Source: Chitinophagaceae bacterium BSSC1
Lineage (GTDB): Bacteria; Bacteroidota; Bacteroidia; Chitinophagales; Chitinophagaceae
Direction: 5' to 3'
Length of the DNA stretch: 64,000 bases
Assembly: GCA_002256435.1 (NCBI GenBank)
Contig: NKJC01000004.1
Coordinates: 1-64,000, forward strand
Made by a program: the position numbers and the translations under genes
In this document: one piece after another, positions 25,559 through 35,360 of the stretch
Numbering within the stretch: the first letter of the stretch is position 1
Layout of the letters: every line of letters begins with the position of its first letter
Notes under the pieces: model-generated
Seen by the model: only the letters and a program-made list of their open reading frames with translations
What the model was told of the DNA's origin: nothing
Database searches by the model: none

Positions 25559-26215
25559 ATGAACGAATTTTTGCTCATTGTTCTGGCTTACTTGATCGGG
25601 TCCATTCCAACAGCTGTTTGGGTCAGTAAGACTTTCTTCAACATAGATATTAGGGAATACGGTAGCGGCAATGCTGGTGCTACCAATACTTTCAGGGTAT
25701 TGGGCTCTAAATGGGGTTCCTTTGTCATGTTGGTAGATGTTTTAAAAGGCGTACTAGCAACTTCCTTGTATATCTTACTTCCTTACTATTTATTCAACGA
25801 ATGGGATAGGACCAATTTTATGATTGGATTGGGCTTAGCTTCTGTTCTGGGACATATTTTCCCCATCTGGGCCAATTTTAGAGGTGGTAAAGGAGTGGCA
25901 ACCCTTCTGGGTATGGCTGTTGCCATACAACCCTTGGTAGCCCTTTGCTGTGTAGGCGTTTTCTTAATTGTATTGTACCTAACAAGATTTGTTTCCCTTA
26001 GTTCTATATTGGCTGGAGTATCTTTTATGATCTTCATTCTTTTCATCTTCAATGAAAAAGAAACCCTTTACCGCGTATTTGCCGTATTGGTTGCCCTGAT
26101 GGTGGTATTAACCCACCAGAAAAATATTGGCCGAATTTTAAAGGGAACTGAGAGCAAAGTGCCTATTTTAAAGCATCGCGACAGAAGAAAACAGCGTCGC
26201 AAAGAGGGAATTTAG
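25559..26215 (+). CDS. plsY: Glycerol-3-phosphate acyltransferase PlsY
   Basis: 218 residues, about five membrane helices. Family motifs: AYLIGSIPTAVWVSK, REYGSGNAGATNTFRVLG and LGHIFPIWANFRGGKGVAT. It transfers the acyl chain from acyl-phosphate to glycerol-3-phosphate, the first step of phospholipid synthesis in PlsX/PlsY bacteria. The last ~20 residues are strongly basic (HRDRRKQRRKEG), consistent with a cytoplasmic tail near lipid head groups. Confidence 0.95.
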   Translation: MNEFLLIVLAYLIGSIPTAVWVSKTFFNIDIREYGSGNAGATNTFRVLGSKWGSFVMLVDVLKGVLATSLYILLPYYLFNEWDRTNFMIGLGLASVLGHIFPIWANFRGGKGVATLLGMAVAIQPLVALCCVGVFLIVLYLTRFVSLSSILAGVSFMIFILFIFNEKETLYRVFAVLVALMVVLTHQKNIGRILKGTESKVPILKHRDRRKQRRKEGI

Positions 26216-26227
26216 CCCGATTTTTCG

Positions 26228-26235
26228 TAACTTCG
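26228..26235 (+). promoter_or_regulatory. Candidate -7 box upstream of the YdeI-like gene
   Basis: TAACTTCG (one base from TAnnTTTG), 33 bases before the ATG at 26269. Confidence 0.35.
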
Positions 26236-26268
26236 CCCTCTATTTTCCACGTAAATCTCCTTTTAGGC

Positions 26269-26934
26269 ATGTCTAATCAAAGTTTGTTTGAGAAGTTACA
26301 GTTAAAAGACGAGAAGAACCTGTTGATTCAAGGTATCCCCTCATCCATCGAAAAGCAATTTGCTAAATTAACTTACGCCAAGAATGTTACTCCTTTGCTT
26401 AAAAGCAAAAAAGTAGAATTTGCCTTGGTATTTGCATTAAGTCAACAACAGTTGAACAATGTATTAAAAGAGGTATTCCCTGCATTGAGTGCGGAAACCA
26501 AATTATGGGTAGCATATCCCAAGACCTCCAGCAAAATAGTAAGTGACCTCAATAGAGATTGTAGTTGGGATTTATTAATCAAAAATGGTTATGAGTCTGT
26601 TAGACAAGTAGCGGTTGATAATGTGTGGAGTGCCATTAGATTCAAGAAATTAGAAACCATTCCTAACAGGGATCGCAGTTTTTCTGATATTAAATCAACG
26701 GAATCTAACGGGATTGATTTTGAGAAAAGACTGGTAGTTCCTCCTGCTGAATTAGGAAGTATGTTCTTAAAACACAAAGAAGCACAATCCTTCTTTACCT
26801 CCTTATCCTTTACCAATCAAAAAGAATACGTGAGTTGGATTGAGTCTGCTAAAAAAGAAGAGACCCGCAAACGTAGATTAGAAACCGCTTTGGAAAAACT
26901 CCTGGCAGGTAAGAAAAATCCTTCAGAGAAATAA
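26269..26934 (+). CDS. YdeI/OmdA-like domain protein
   Basis: 221 residues, soluble, no signal peptide. The first ~135 residues form a domain I do not confidently recognise (FALVFALSQQQLNNVLKEVF, LWVAYPKTSSK). Its layout recalls DUF3052-type domains, which bind or modify something near a YPK-like motif. The C-terminal part (about 155-215) matches the YdeI/OmpD-associated family in style: VPPAELGSMF, FFTSLSFTNQKEYVSWIE and ETRKRRLETALEKLLAGKK. Biochemical function is unknown. Confidence 0.7.
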   Translation: MSNQSLFEKLQLKDEKNLLIQGIPSSIEKQFAKLTYAKNVTPLLKSKKVEFALVFALSQQQLNNVLKEVFPALSAETKLWVAYPKTSSKIVSDLNRDCSWDLLIKNGYESVRQVAVDNVWSAIRFKKLETIPNRDRSFSDIKSTESNGIDFEKRLVVPPAELGSMFLKHKEAQSFFTSLSFTNQKEYVSWIESAKKEETRKRRLETALEKLLAGKKNPSEK

Positions 26935-26954
26935 ATTAACTATAACGATAGCAT

Positions 26955-26985
26955 AAAATGCCACTCAGATGAGTGGCATTTTTAA
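26955..26985 (+). terminator. Terminator after the YdeI-like gene
   Basis: AAAATGCCACTCA-GA-TGAGTGGCATTTTT, a 13-base stem with a T tail. Confidence 0.9.
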
Positions 26986-27010
26986 TTACATTAGGGAACA
27001 ATTTTAGGCT

Positions 27011-28921
27011 ATGAAACAATTGTTCTTTTTAGCAGTATTGATCATAAACAGTGCTTGTTTTGCGCAAGTAACACAACGTAATATTCTCACTTCTCAATTC
27101 AGTGCAGGACAAGTAAAAGCAGCTTTGATTGCTAAGGAATCTTTTAAGCCCTATCCACAAAGCGCAGAAGCTTGGCAAAAAACGGTACCAGATTCTGTTA
27201 TCAAACAAACCATTAAAGCTGGAGAAGCTGGATTAAAATTCAAATTTGAACCCATTAGCGCCACTATTGCATTAGATTTTGTACGTTCGGGCGATAGGGA
27301 ACGTCATAGTGGTATCAGCTTTGCCAAAAGGAATACCCTTACAGAGCTCATATTGGCAGAATCCATGGAAGACAAGGATAGATTTACAGAAGCCATTTTA
27401 AATGGGGTTTGGTCTATTTGTGAAGAAAGTTATTGGGGTGTGCCAGCCCATATTGGTAATACAGGGTTACCCGATGTAGACAATCCTGTAGTGGATTTAT
27501 TTACTGCAGAAACAGCATCCGTATTGGCATTGGCCGATTATTTTATCGGACCCAAATTTGACAAGATCAATCCCCTGATTCGTAAAAGAATTTATACCGA
27601 AACCAATAAGCGTTTATTTATTCCCATGATGACCAAGGGAGATAATTATAATTGGATGAGCAAGACCAAGGCTGTGAACAACTGGAACCCCTGGATCATG
27701 TCTAATTGGATGATGAGTAATTTGTTGTTAGAAAAACAGGAAACGCGCAGGGCCGATATGTTATATGCATCAATCAGTGGCTTAGATAGATACCTCAACG
27801 GCTTGGGTGAAGATGGAGGATGTGATGAAGGTCCTAGTTATTGGTTTGCAGCAGGAGGTTCGGTATATGATTGTTTGGAACTCTTACAGCAATCTACCAA
27901 GCTGAATGTTTATAACCATCCCTTGATTCAAAAAATGGCAGCCTACGTGTACAAAGCCCATATAGATGGTTATTATTTTACCAATTTTGCAGACGCTGAT
28001 CCAGTACTAAAACCTGATGGATTAATGCTTTATCGTTTTGGAACCGCCATTGCTGACAAACAATTGGAATCCCTTGGTGCATGGTCTTTTCAGCAATTTC
28101 CAAATACAGGCGTTAGTGGTTTTCAACGCATGAGAAGGGTGCAGAATTTGATATCCATTTCAAGCATCAAAGGAGGTTCTGAATACAAACCAGTGAAAGA
28201 TGCTTGGGTGAGTGATATACAAGTAATGACTGCTAGAACTAGTAAGGGCTTGTACTTAGCAACGCATGGTGGGCACAACGCAGAAAGTCATAACCACAAT
28301 GATGTTGGAGACTTTATTGTTTATGCCAATGGACAACCCATGATTGTTGATGCAGGTAGAGGAAATTATACTGCTAGAACTTTTTCTAGTAAGCGATATG
28401 AATTATGGTTTACTAGGTCTGAATACCATAACCTACCCATCATCAATGGATTTGGACAAAGTGCTGGTAGAGAATTTGAAGCCACATCTGTTTTTTCTAC
28501 AATCAATGATCAACAAGCACAGTTGAAGATGGATCTTGCCGCAGCTTATCCCAAAGAAGCGGGTATAAAAAAATGGGAGCGGAGCATTCAACTTGATAGA
28601 ACTAAGGATCAAATTATTCTTTCAGACGCCTATTTAGCGCAACAAAAATTGACTTCTTTGCAGCAGGTATTTATGACCATTGCTGATGTGGATTTGTCTA
28701 AGCCAGGTATAATTGTTTTAAAAGGGAATGGCAATACCCAACTACAATTAGATTATGATGCCATGCAATGGACTGCTAGTTCAGAATTAACATCTACAGA
28801 TGGAATGGAGTACAATAGTTTTAAAACAAAATGGGGTGGAAAATTGGTGACCAGAATATTGCTGACAGCTAAAACACTAAAGGCAGCCGGTAACCACAGT
28901 TTTAAAATCAGTATGAAGTAA
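27011..28921 (+). CDS. Exported heparinase II/III-like protein
   Basis: 636 residues with signal peptide MKQLFFLAVLIINSACFAQ. An alpha/alpha-toroid domain (about 50-370, with EDGGCDEGPSYW) is followed by a heparinase II/III-like beta-sandwich (about 375-636) with GGHNAESHNHNDVGDF, the segment that holds the catalytic or metal-binding His and Asn in PL12/15/21-type lyases. These enzymes cleave uronic-acid polysaccharides such as heparan sulfate or alginate by elimination. No sulfatase or transporter lies next to it, so the substrate is open. A GTGAAGA array in the opposite sense lies between it and dnaG. Confidence 0.85.
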   Translation: MKQLFFLAVLIINSACFAQVTQRNILTSQFSAGQVKAALIAKESFKPYPQSAEAWQKTVPDSVIKQTIKAGEAGLKFKFEPISATIALDFVRSGDRERHSGISFAKRNTLTELILAESMEDKDRFTEAILNGVWSICEESYWGVPAHIGNTGLPDVDNPVVDLFTAETASVLALADYFIGPKFDKINPLIRKRIYTETNKRLFIPMMTKGDNYNWMSKTKAVNNWNPWIMSNWMMSNLLLEKQETRRADMLYASISGLDRYLNGLGEDGGCDEGPSYWFAAGGSVYDCLELLQQSTKLNVYNHPLIQKMAAYVYKAHIDGYYFTNFADADPVLKPDGLMLYRFGTAIADKQLESLGAWSFQQFPNTGVSGFQRMRRVQNLISISSIKGGSEYKPVKDAWVSDIQVMTARTSKGLYLATHGGHNAESHNHNDVGDFIVYANGQPMIVDAGRGNYTARTFSSKRYELWFTRSEYHNLPIINGFGQSAGREFEATSVFSTINDQQAQLKMDLAAAYPKEAGIKKWERSIQLDRTKDQIILSDAYLAQQKLTSLQQVFMTIADVDLSKPGIIVLKGNGNTQLQLDYDAMQWTASSELTSTDGMEYNSFKTKWGGKLVTRILLTAKTLKAAGNHSFKISMK

Positions 28922-28944
28922 GTACTTGTTTACTGTAGAATCAA

Positions 28945-29025
28945 CACTCTTCATTCTTCATTCTTAACTCTTCACTCTTCACTCTTCACTTTTCACTCTT
29001 CACTCTTCACTCTTCACTCTTCACT
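28945..29025 (-). repeat. GTGAAGA heptanucleotide array 2
   Basis: On the plus strand the unit reads TCTTCAC; in the direction of dnaG it reads GTGAAGA. The array begins immediately after the dnaG TAA, with about seven clean units and then degenerate ones (TCTTCAT) toward the convergent heparinase-like gene. Confidence 0.9.
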
Positions 29026-30959
29026 TATCGTATGATCACCGTACCTAATTGTAGGGTAATTTCTCTCTCAATTGCTTTAAGGTGTTGGTGTAATTCAATC
29101 AACCTTTTATAGTCTTCTTTTGGGGCTTGTTCCAAGTCTCGTTGGTTCTCTTCAAACATTTTTTTAATCTTACGCAACTTGTAATAGTTCACACTCATCA
29201 ACACGTCTTGGTGGCTAGTGTCTCTATTTAAAATATGCATGCCTTCCATTACATTGTCCCAATTATAACTCAGCTCTTGGTGCTGCATGGTTATTTGAAT
29301 CAATAGGGTTCTGGTAGCATCGTCTACATTATACAACAAACTCTTGGCTGTAGGCTCAAGACCTTGGTGGTAAAGGTTTTTATAGGTTTCGTATAAAGCT
29401 TCAAGTGCGGGATTGTCAAAATGAAACTGCTCCAATTCTTCAAAAATATAGGCAGCCATGGTCTTGTGTTCATCCCATTGTTTTAAGCCATAATCCAATA
29501 ATACACGCAACACATTTCTTTCATGTGCTTCATCCTTATTAAATAAAAGTTGGGATTCATCTAATACGTCTTCAGGTTGTGCACTTTGGTCAAATTCCTG
29601 TTGTGCTTGGTCCTCACTTTGTTGTTTGCGTTCTTCTTTGGCTAATTTGTCTCTTTTGAGTTTATTGACCAATGTGGTTAACCCCATTTCGTCTATGCGA
29701 AGCAAGCCTGCACACTGACGTATATAATCCTGTTGTTTGGTAAAGTCTTCTGCCTTGTTGAGTTTACTAATAGTTTCCGCTACCTGATTTACTACCTCAC
29801 TTTTTCTGGAAACATCATTACCCGCTTCTTTGAGCATGACTTCCAATTGAAAAAGGATAAAGTCTTTTTTATTGGCAGCAATAAATTCATTGAAAGCAGT
29901 AACGCCAACTTTGTTTACATAGCTATCTGGATCTTCTTTGTCAGGAATCAATACCAACTTCACATTCAATCCCTCTTCCAGTGCCATGTCTAATCCCCTC
30001 AAGGCCGCTTTGATACCCGCACTGTCACCGTCATAAATGATGGTGAGGTTATTGGTATACTTTTTAATTAGCCTTAGTTGATCAATGGTCAAAGAAGTTC
30101 CGCCACTGGCTACAACATTTTCAATACCAGCTTGGTGTAAACTCACCACATCGGTATAGCCTTCTACCAGCAAACATTCATTGGCTTTGTCTATAGCAAG
30201 TCTTGCAAAATATGAACCGTATAAAATTTTGCTCTTAGAATAGATTTCGTTTTCTGGCGTGTTAATGTATTTTGGAGCCCTATCGGCTTTGCCAATAACG
30301 CGTGCTCCAAATCCAATGACTTTACCCGAATTGTTGTGAATGGGAAAAATAATTCTACCCCTATAATTGTCAACCAATTCTGTTTCATTTCTCAAAGAAA
30401 CCAATCCGGTCTTTGGTAACAATTCCGGATTGAACTGATTTTCTAATAAAGCTTTGGTAAGTGTGTCCCTGGTATTGGGGTTATAGCCAATTTGAAATTT
30501 TTGTATAATCTCTTCTCTAAATCCTCTTTCTTGTAAATAGGAGAGGGCAATATTTTTACCTTCCTCTGTTTGCGTTAATTGGTTAGAAAAAAACTTTTGA
30601 GAGAAGTTGTTGATGGCATAAAGACTATCGGCCGTTTGATTGGCAAGCTTCTGTTCAGGACTTGCTTCTGTTTCTTCAATTTCAATATTATATCGCGCAG
30701 CAAGCCAACGCAAAGCTTCTACATAACTAAATTTCTCATGCTCCATGAGAAAGGTAATACTATTGCCACTCTTGCCGCAACCAAAGCATTTATAAATCTC
30801 TTTGGCAGGAGATACGGTAAAAGAAGGGCTCTTCTCGTTGTGAAAAGGACAAAGACCTAAATAGTTGGTTCCCCTTTTTTTGAGTTTCACAAATTCACCC
30901 ACCACGTCCATGACGTCAATTCTATTGGTAATCTGCTGTATGGTATGGGGTGAAATCAT
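29025..30959 (-). CDS. dnaG: DNA primase
   Basis: 644 residues. The N-terminal CHC2 zinc finger includes CPFHNEKSPSFTVSP and CFGCGKSGN. The primase core and TOPRIM domain include LLVEGYTDVVSLHQAG and IIYDGDSAG. The C-terminal helicase-interaction part is from about 450 on. It makes RNA primers for replication. TATCTTCG on the minus strand (30974-30967) is a possible -7 box 7 bases before the ATG. The gene ends at a GTGAAGA array. Confidence 0.96.
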   Translation of the reverse strand: MISPHTIQQITNRIDVMDVVGEFVKLKKRGTNYLGLCPFHNEKSPSFTVSPAKEIYKCFGCGKSGNSITFLMEHEKFSYVEALRWLAARYNIEIEETEASPEQKLANQTADSLYAINNFSQKFFSNQLTQTEEGKNIALSYLQERGFREEIIQKFQIGYNPNTRDTLTKALLENQFNPELLPKTGLVSLRNETELVDNYRGRIIFPIHNNSGKVIGFGARVIGKADRAPKYINTPENEIYSKSKILYGSYFARLAIDKANECLLVEGYTDVVSLHQAGIENVVASGGTSLTIDQLRLIKKYTNNLTIIYDGDSAGIKAALRGLDMALEEGLNVKLVLIPDKEDPDSYVNKVGVTAFNEFIAANKKDFILFQLEVMLKEAGNDVSRKSEVVNQVAETISKLNKAEDFTKQQDYIRQCAGLLRIDEMGLTTLVNKLKRDKLAKEERKQQSEDQAQQEFDQSAQPEDVLDESQLLFNKDEAHERNVLRVLLDYGLKQWDEHKTMAAYIFEELEQFHFDNPALEALYETYKNLYHQGLEPTAKSLLYNVDDATRTLLIQITMQHQELSYNWDNVMEGMHILNRDTSHQDVLMSVNYYKLRKIKKMFEENQRDLEQAPKEDYKRLIELHQHLKAIEREITLQLGTVIIR

Positions 30960-31018
30960 GCGTTTGCGAAGATAATTGTTTTCAAATGCCCGTTTGTTAG
31001 AATCTCCGGAATCAATTT

Positions 31019-31049
31019 TTGCCTGTTTTTTGCTTTTCTATTACATTTA
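31019..31049 (+). promoter_or_regulatory. Promoter of the deoR-type gene with overlapping repeat
   Basis: TTG (31019-31021), a 20-base spacer and TACATTTA (31042-31049), 3 bases before the ATG at 31053. The spacer contains GTTTTTTGC (31025-31033), a motif repeated upstream of susC, consistent with self-regulation. Confidence 0.5.
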
Positions 31050-31052
31050 ACC

Positions 31053-31799
31053 ATGCTTAAGAAAGAACGCCAGGCATTTATTATTCAGCAAATTAATATT
31101 CACAATAAAGTAATGTCTTCAGATCTGAGCGTACACTTAGACGTTTCGGAAGACACTATTAGAAGGGATTTGCAAGAACTCTCAGAAGAAGGTAAATTGA
31201 TTAAAGTACATGGTGGGGCTTTGTCCAAATCATTCCATTTTACCCTAGAAGCCAATCCCATTTATAGCTTACCAGAAAAAAAGGTCATTGCTTTTAAAGC
31301 CTTGGAACTGATCAAAGATGGTATGATGGTGCTTTTAACAGGGGGAACTACTATTTTGGAATTGGTTAAGTCTTTACCGGTGGGACTAAACGCCACATTT
31401 GTAACCGTTAGTTTGCCCATTGCTTTGGAATTATTAAACCACCCCACAGCAGAAGTGATCTTCTTAGGGAACCGATTATTAAAGAATGCACAAATGTCTG
31501 TAGGAGCTGAAGTGGTAGAACGATTGAGTAGGATCAAAGCCGATTTGTGTTTATTGGGCACCAATAGTTTTGACGCCAATTATGGCATCACGGATATGGA
31601 ATGGGAAATTATTGAGGTTAAAAAAGCCATGATCAAAGCTGCTCAAAAAACAGTGTCATTAGCTATTTCTGAGAAATTAAATACCATTCAGCGGTTGCAG
31701 GTTTGTGTTCCGGAAGAAGTAGATATTCTAATAACAGAGCTCAGCCCTACCCACGAAAAATTAGCGCCTTATTTGGCCAAGGGGATTCAAATCTTCTAA
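31053..31799 (+). CDS. DeoR/GlpR-family transcriptional regulator
   Basis: 248 residues. The N-terminal DeoR helix-turn-helix (1-57) includes VSEDTIRRDLQELSEEGKLIKVHGGAL. The C-terminal sugar-phosphate sensor domain (DeoRC, about 70-230) includes LTGGTTILELVKSLP and DLCLLGTNSFD. These proteins usually repress sugar or nucleoside genes and release DNA when a phosphorylated sugar binds. It precedes a SusC/SusD locus by 300 bases, and repeats that could be its sites lie on both sides of it. Most SusCD loci are instead run by ECF, SARP or hybrid two-component regulators. Confidence 0.9.
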   Translation: MLKKERQAFIIQQINIHNKVMSSDLSVHLDVSEDTIRRDLQELSEEGKLIKVHGGALSKSFHFTLEANPIYSLPEKKVIAFKALELIKDGMMVLLTGGTTILELVKSLPVGLNATFVTVSLPIALELLNHPTAEVIFLGNRLLKNAQMSVGAEVVERLSRIKADLCLLGTNSFDANYGITDMEWEIIEVKKAMIKAAQKTVSLAISEKLNTIQRLQVCVPEEVDILITELSPTHEKLAPYLAKGIQIF

Positions 31800-32096
31800 T
31801 TAAAGGGCGATTCTTCTTTTTCTGCCTGTTTATTTGCGGCTTTTTGCGGTTTTTTGCTTGAATTGTGCAACCTCTGTGGATATCTGTCTAAAATCTCATC
31901 AAAATTATTTGGGAAGTCTCGCATACAAATTTTAACATTGCTTTATTAATTTGGATTCCCCCTTGTTTTGAAACGATTCTGCGGTTTTTTGCGTATTTCT
32001 CGCATACCCAAGCAATGTTTTAAGGCTTTTGGTTGTCCAACTTAAGAATAGCCCCGGTTATTTGAATTTCAAGACTAAAGAACCAAAAAAACTGTT
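31800..32096 (+). promoter_or_regulatory. Repeat-rich control region upstream of susC
   Basis: 297 bases with no gene. Three copies of a 13-base element: TGCGGCTTTTTGC (31835-31847) overlapping TGCGGTTTTTTGC (31845-31857), with an exact second TGCGGTTTTTTGC at 31980-31992. TCTCGCATAC occurs twice (31917-31926, 31998-32007). AACATTGCTT (31934-31943) and its complement AAGCAATGTT (32010-32019) form an inverted pair. A candidate susC promoter follows: TTG 32033-32035, then GTTATTTG 32057-32064. The order suggests several regulator sites and possibly a DNA loop. Confidence 0.6.
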
Positions 32097-35000
32097 ATGA
32101 GAAAAATCGCTTCATGGATGAGGGTGGTAGGATTACTACTTTTCATTTTCTCGCTGCCTGTTCTTGGGCAAAGCCAAACGGTTTCCGGTACCGTAAAGGA
32201 TACTGAGAAAAACCTGCCCTTAGCAGGCGTTACCGTTAAAGTAGTAGGAACCACTGCTACTTCCCAAACCAACGAGTCAGGTTCATTTACCATCAAAGCC
32301 AATAAGGGTCAAGTACTCTTGTTAAGTTATGTTGGATTTGAGACCCTTCGTTACACCGTAAATGATACCAAACTGACAATCGGTTTGAAGAGCTCTGTTA
32401 CGGAACTGGATGAAGTGGTGGTAGCCATGGACATCAAGAAAAAATCAAGAGACCTTGGATATTCTACCCAAGTAGTAAAAGGAGAAGATGTAAAAGAAAC
32501 CCAGCGTGAAAGTTTTGTAAATGGTTTGCAAGGTAGAATTGCCGGTGCAACTATTACTTCTACTTCTGGTGTGCCAGGCGCATCTTCAACCATTGTACTT
32601 CGTGGTTACAATTCATTGTCATTGGATAACCAACCATTGTTTGTAATTGATGGGGTGATCAGAGACAATACTACTATTGATGCAGCAGCTAGTGTTCCTG
32701 CAGCAGCTGGACAAAACAACACATCAAATGATTTTACCAATAGGATTGCCGATTTGAATCCAAATGATATTGAGTCAATCACTGTTTTGAAAGGTCCAGA
32801 AGCAACTGTGTTATATGGTAGCGCAGCAAGTAATGGTGCTATTGTTATTACCACTAAGCGGGCAAAAATCACTGATGGAAAAAGATTGAATATCAACTAT
32901 GATAACTCTTTCCGTTTTCAATCTTTGCAAAATACACCCTCTGTATTCAATGGCTTTCAGCAAGGAACAAATGGTGTATTAAATAATGGTACTTTTTCTG
33001 CTTTTGGTCCAGCCATGCCGGCTGATGCCAAACTCTATGACAATATTGGAAATTTCTTTAAAAATGGATTTGGTCAAACCCATAACCTAGGTGTTGATTT
33101 TGGAACCATGAAGTCTAGTTATAGAGCAAGTGCTTCTTACTATGATCAAACGGGTGTAGTACCTGGTACCAGAATGCAAAGAATTAATTTCCGTTTAACC
33201 AATACTACTAAGATTGGTAAATACATAGAAATTACTCCTTCAGTTGGATATACTAATAGTGATAATGACAAAGCTTTGAAAGGAGCTGGTGGTTATTTGT
33301 TGAACTTGTTTCAGTGGCCAGCAACTGATGACGCTCAAAACTATTTGTTACCCAATGGCCACAAGCGTTATTTGATTTCTACCAATAACACTGCCGATAA
33401 TGCAGGTTTAGGAACCATTGCTGAAACAGACAATCCATTCTTTGCTGTTTATCGCAACCAGTCTAGGGATAAGACCAATAACTATGATGCCAACTTGGCC
33501 ATCAATTACAACCCAACCAAATGGTTAACCATTGCAGGTAGGTTTGGTTATAACTATTACACAACTGATGGTTATCAATACCGTGACCCAGAATCTGCTT
33601 CACAGTCTTCTATGGCCAACCAAGGTCAATTGGATAACTATTATTACAAAGTTTCTACTTACAACCATACTATTTCTGCTTCTGCTAAAAAGAATTTTGG
33701 CAAGTTTAATACCCGTGTAACAGTGGGTACCAGATGGAACCAATTAGAATTCCAGAACTATGGTATTTCCGGTACAAAAGATAGTATCAGAAGTTTTGAC
33801 AGTAGTAGCACAGGTATTGCAACCAGAACAAGGTTAAGCCGTGCCACACTTTATGGTAATGAAAATTGGAACTTAAGAAAATCTTATCAAGTTGCTGCAT
33901 TTACAGAAGCTACTGTAAGCTATGCCAATGTGATCTTCTTAACAGGGTCTATTGCTTTTGAATCATCTTCAATTTTACCTGCAGCTAATAGAAACTATAG
34001 CTATCCAGGAGGAAGTTTGAGTGTAATCATGAGTGATATCTTCCCTAAAATGAAGGGTGGTATTTTAAACTATTGGAAATTAAGAGGTTCATTGGCTTCT
34101 ACGGCAAGGCTCCCATCGCCTTATGCTAACCAATCAAACTTTGTTCCTACGGTTACAAGCAATGCGCTTCCAGCTAACTTAACGCCTTTGCAATATGCCT
34201 TTACCAATGCTAACCCAGATTTGAAACCTGAAAGGCAAAATACCTATGAAGTAGGTACTGAAATCAGGTTATTCAATGATGTTGTGTCAATTGATGCGGC
34301 TTATTATAATGCCATTGCATCTGACCAAATTGCCCAAGGCTTTAGAGCTAGTTACGGTTCTGGATTTGTTTTGAATACAGCTAATAATAGTAGTGTTCGT
34401 AACCAAGGGGTTGAAATTTCATTGGGAATTAAAGCCATTCGCAAGAAGAATTTTGATTGGAATATCCAATTCAACTTTAACCATATGTGGAATGAAGTAT
34501 TGGCTATTCCTGCTTCAATTGATATTTCTGGGGGTGATTATTATGATGCATCAACTTGGTTATACAACAATGCAAGGGGTGGTATCAGACCAGGATTTTC
34601 AACAGGCACTATTTCAAGCTTTGGATACAAACGCCAAGATTTAACTCCTCCAGGTGCAAATGGAGTTACCGCAAACAATGGTGCCATTCTAATCAATGCT
34701 ACTACAGGTTTGCCTTTGAACGATGCATTCTTCCGTGTTAGGGCTGACAGAACCCTGTGGGTAACCCTTGGTACTATCAACCGTTTCCGTTATAAAAACT
34801 GGAACCTAAGTTTCCTTTGGGACTTACGTGTAGGTGGAGACATTTTCAATGCTACAAATATGTACTTAACCAATTTGGGCAAATCTGCTAAAACAGCTGA
34901 TAGGCTAACACCAAGGGTAATTACTGGTGTTATCCAAAATGGTTTGGAAAATACGGCTAATGCTACTACCAACAATATTATGGTAACCCCTTATTGGAAC

Positions 35001-35348
35001 TCTGCCTATTATGGTTCTACTAGTATGCCTGAAGAAGATTATATGGAAAGAGATATCAAAGCATTCCGTTTAAGGGATATTTCTTTGAGTTATCGCTTCC
35101 CTGAATCTGTATTAACCAATAGGAGAAGAAATATGGATTCACCAGGTGTAATTGATTATCTGCCTATTAAATCTATGAGCTTCTTTATTACTTGTAACGA
35201 TTTGTTATTGTTCACCAACTACTCTGGTGCAGATCCCGCTGCTAATGGCGGTAATGCTTCACTAAGAGGTGTGGGTGCCGTAGGATTTGATTATGGTAAT
35301 ATTGCTGCTCCTTTGAGTTTCAACGCTGGATTAAGAGTAGGTTTTTAA
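32097..35348 (+). CDS. SusC/RagA-family TonB-linked outer-membrane transporter
   Basis: 1083 residues. Signal peptide (MRKIASWMRVVGLLLFIFSLPVLG), carboxypeptidase-D regulatory-like domain (about 28-110, TVSGTVKDTEKNLPLAGVTV), plug domain (about 115-240, VVLRGYNSLSLDNQPLFVIDG-type motif and ESITVLKGPEATVLYG), then a beta-barrel ending in aromatic residue F (AGLRVGF). It imports large substrates together with the SusD protein that follows 12 bases later. No carbohydrate enzyme sits in this operon, so the substrate may not be a polysaccharide. Confidence 0.95.
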   Translation: MRKIASWMRVVGLLLFIFSLPVLGQSQTVSGTVKDTEKNLPLAGVTVKVVGTTATSQTNESGSFTIKANKGQVLLLSYVGFETLRYTVNDTKLTIGLKSSVTELDEVVVAMDIKKKSRDLGYSTQVVKGEDVKETQRESFVNGLQGRIAGATITSTSGVPGASSTIVLRGYNSLSLDNQPLFVIDGVIRDNTTIDAAASVPAAAGQNNTSNDFTNRIADLNPNDIESITVLKGPEATVLYGSAASNGAIVITTKRAKITDGKRLNINYDNSFRFQSLQNTPSVFNGFQQGTNGVLNNGTFSAFGPAMPADAKLYDNIGNFFKNGFGQTHNLGVDFGTMKSSYRASASYYDQTGVVPGTRMQRINFRLTNTTKIGKYIEITPSVGYTNSDNDKALKGAGGYLLNLFQWPATDDAQNYLLPNGHKRYLISTNNTADNAGLGTIAETDNPFFAVYRNQSRDKTNNYDANLAINYNPTKWLTIAGRFGYNYYTTDGYQYRDPESASQSSMANQGQLDNYYYKVSTYNHTISASAKKNFGKFNTRVTVGTRWNQLEFQNYGISGTKDSIRSFDSSSTGIATRTRLSRATLYGNENWNLRKSYQVAAFTEATVSYANVIFLTGSIAFESSSILPAANRNYSYPGGSLSVIMSDIFPKMKGGILNYWKLRGSLASTARLPSPYANQSNFVPTVTSNALPANLTPLQYAFTNANPDLKPERQNTYEVGTEIRLFNDVVSIDAAYYNAIASDQIAQGFRASYGSGFVLNTANNSSVRNQGVEISLGIKAIRKKNFDWNIQFNFNHMWNEVLAIPASIDISGGDYYDASTWLYNNARGGIRPGFSTGTISSFGYKRQDLTPPGANGVTANNGAILINATTGLPLNDAFFRVRADRTLWVTLGTINRFRYKNWNLSFLWDLRVGGDIFNATNMYLTNLGKSAKTADRLTPRVITGVIQNGLENTANATTNNIMVTPYWNSAYYGSTSMPEEDYMERDIKAFRLRDISLSYRFPESVLTNRRRNMDSPGVIDYLPIKSMSFFITCNDLLLFTNYSGADPAANGGNASLRGVGAVGFDYGNIAAPLSFNAGLRVGF

Positions 35349-35360
35349 TTTAAAAATAAA

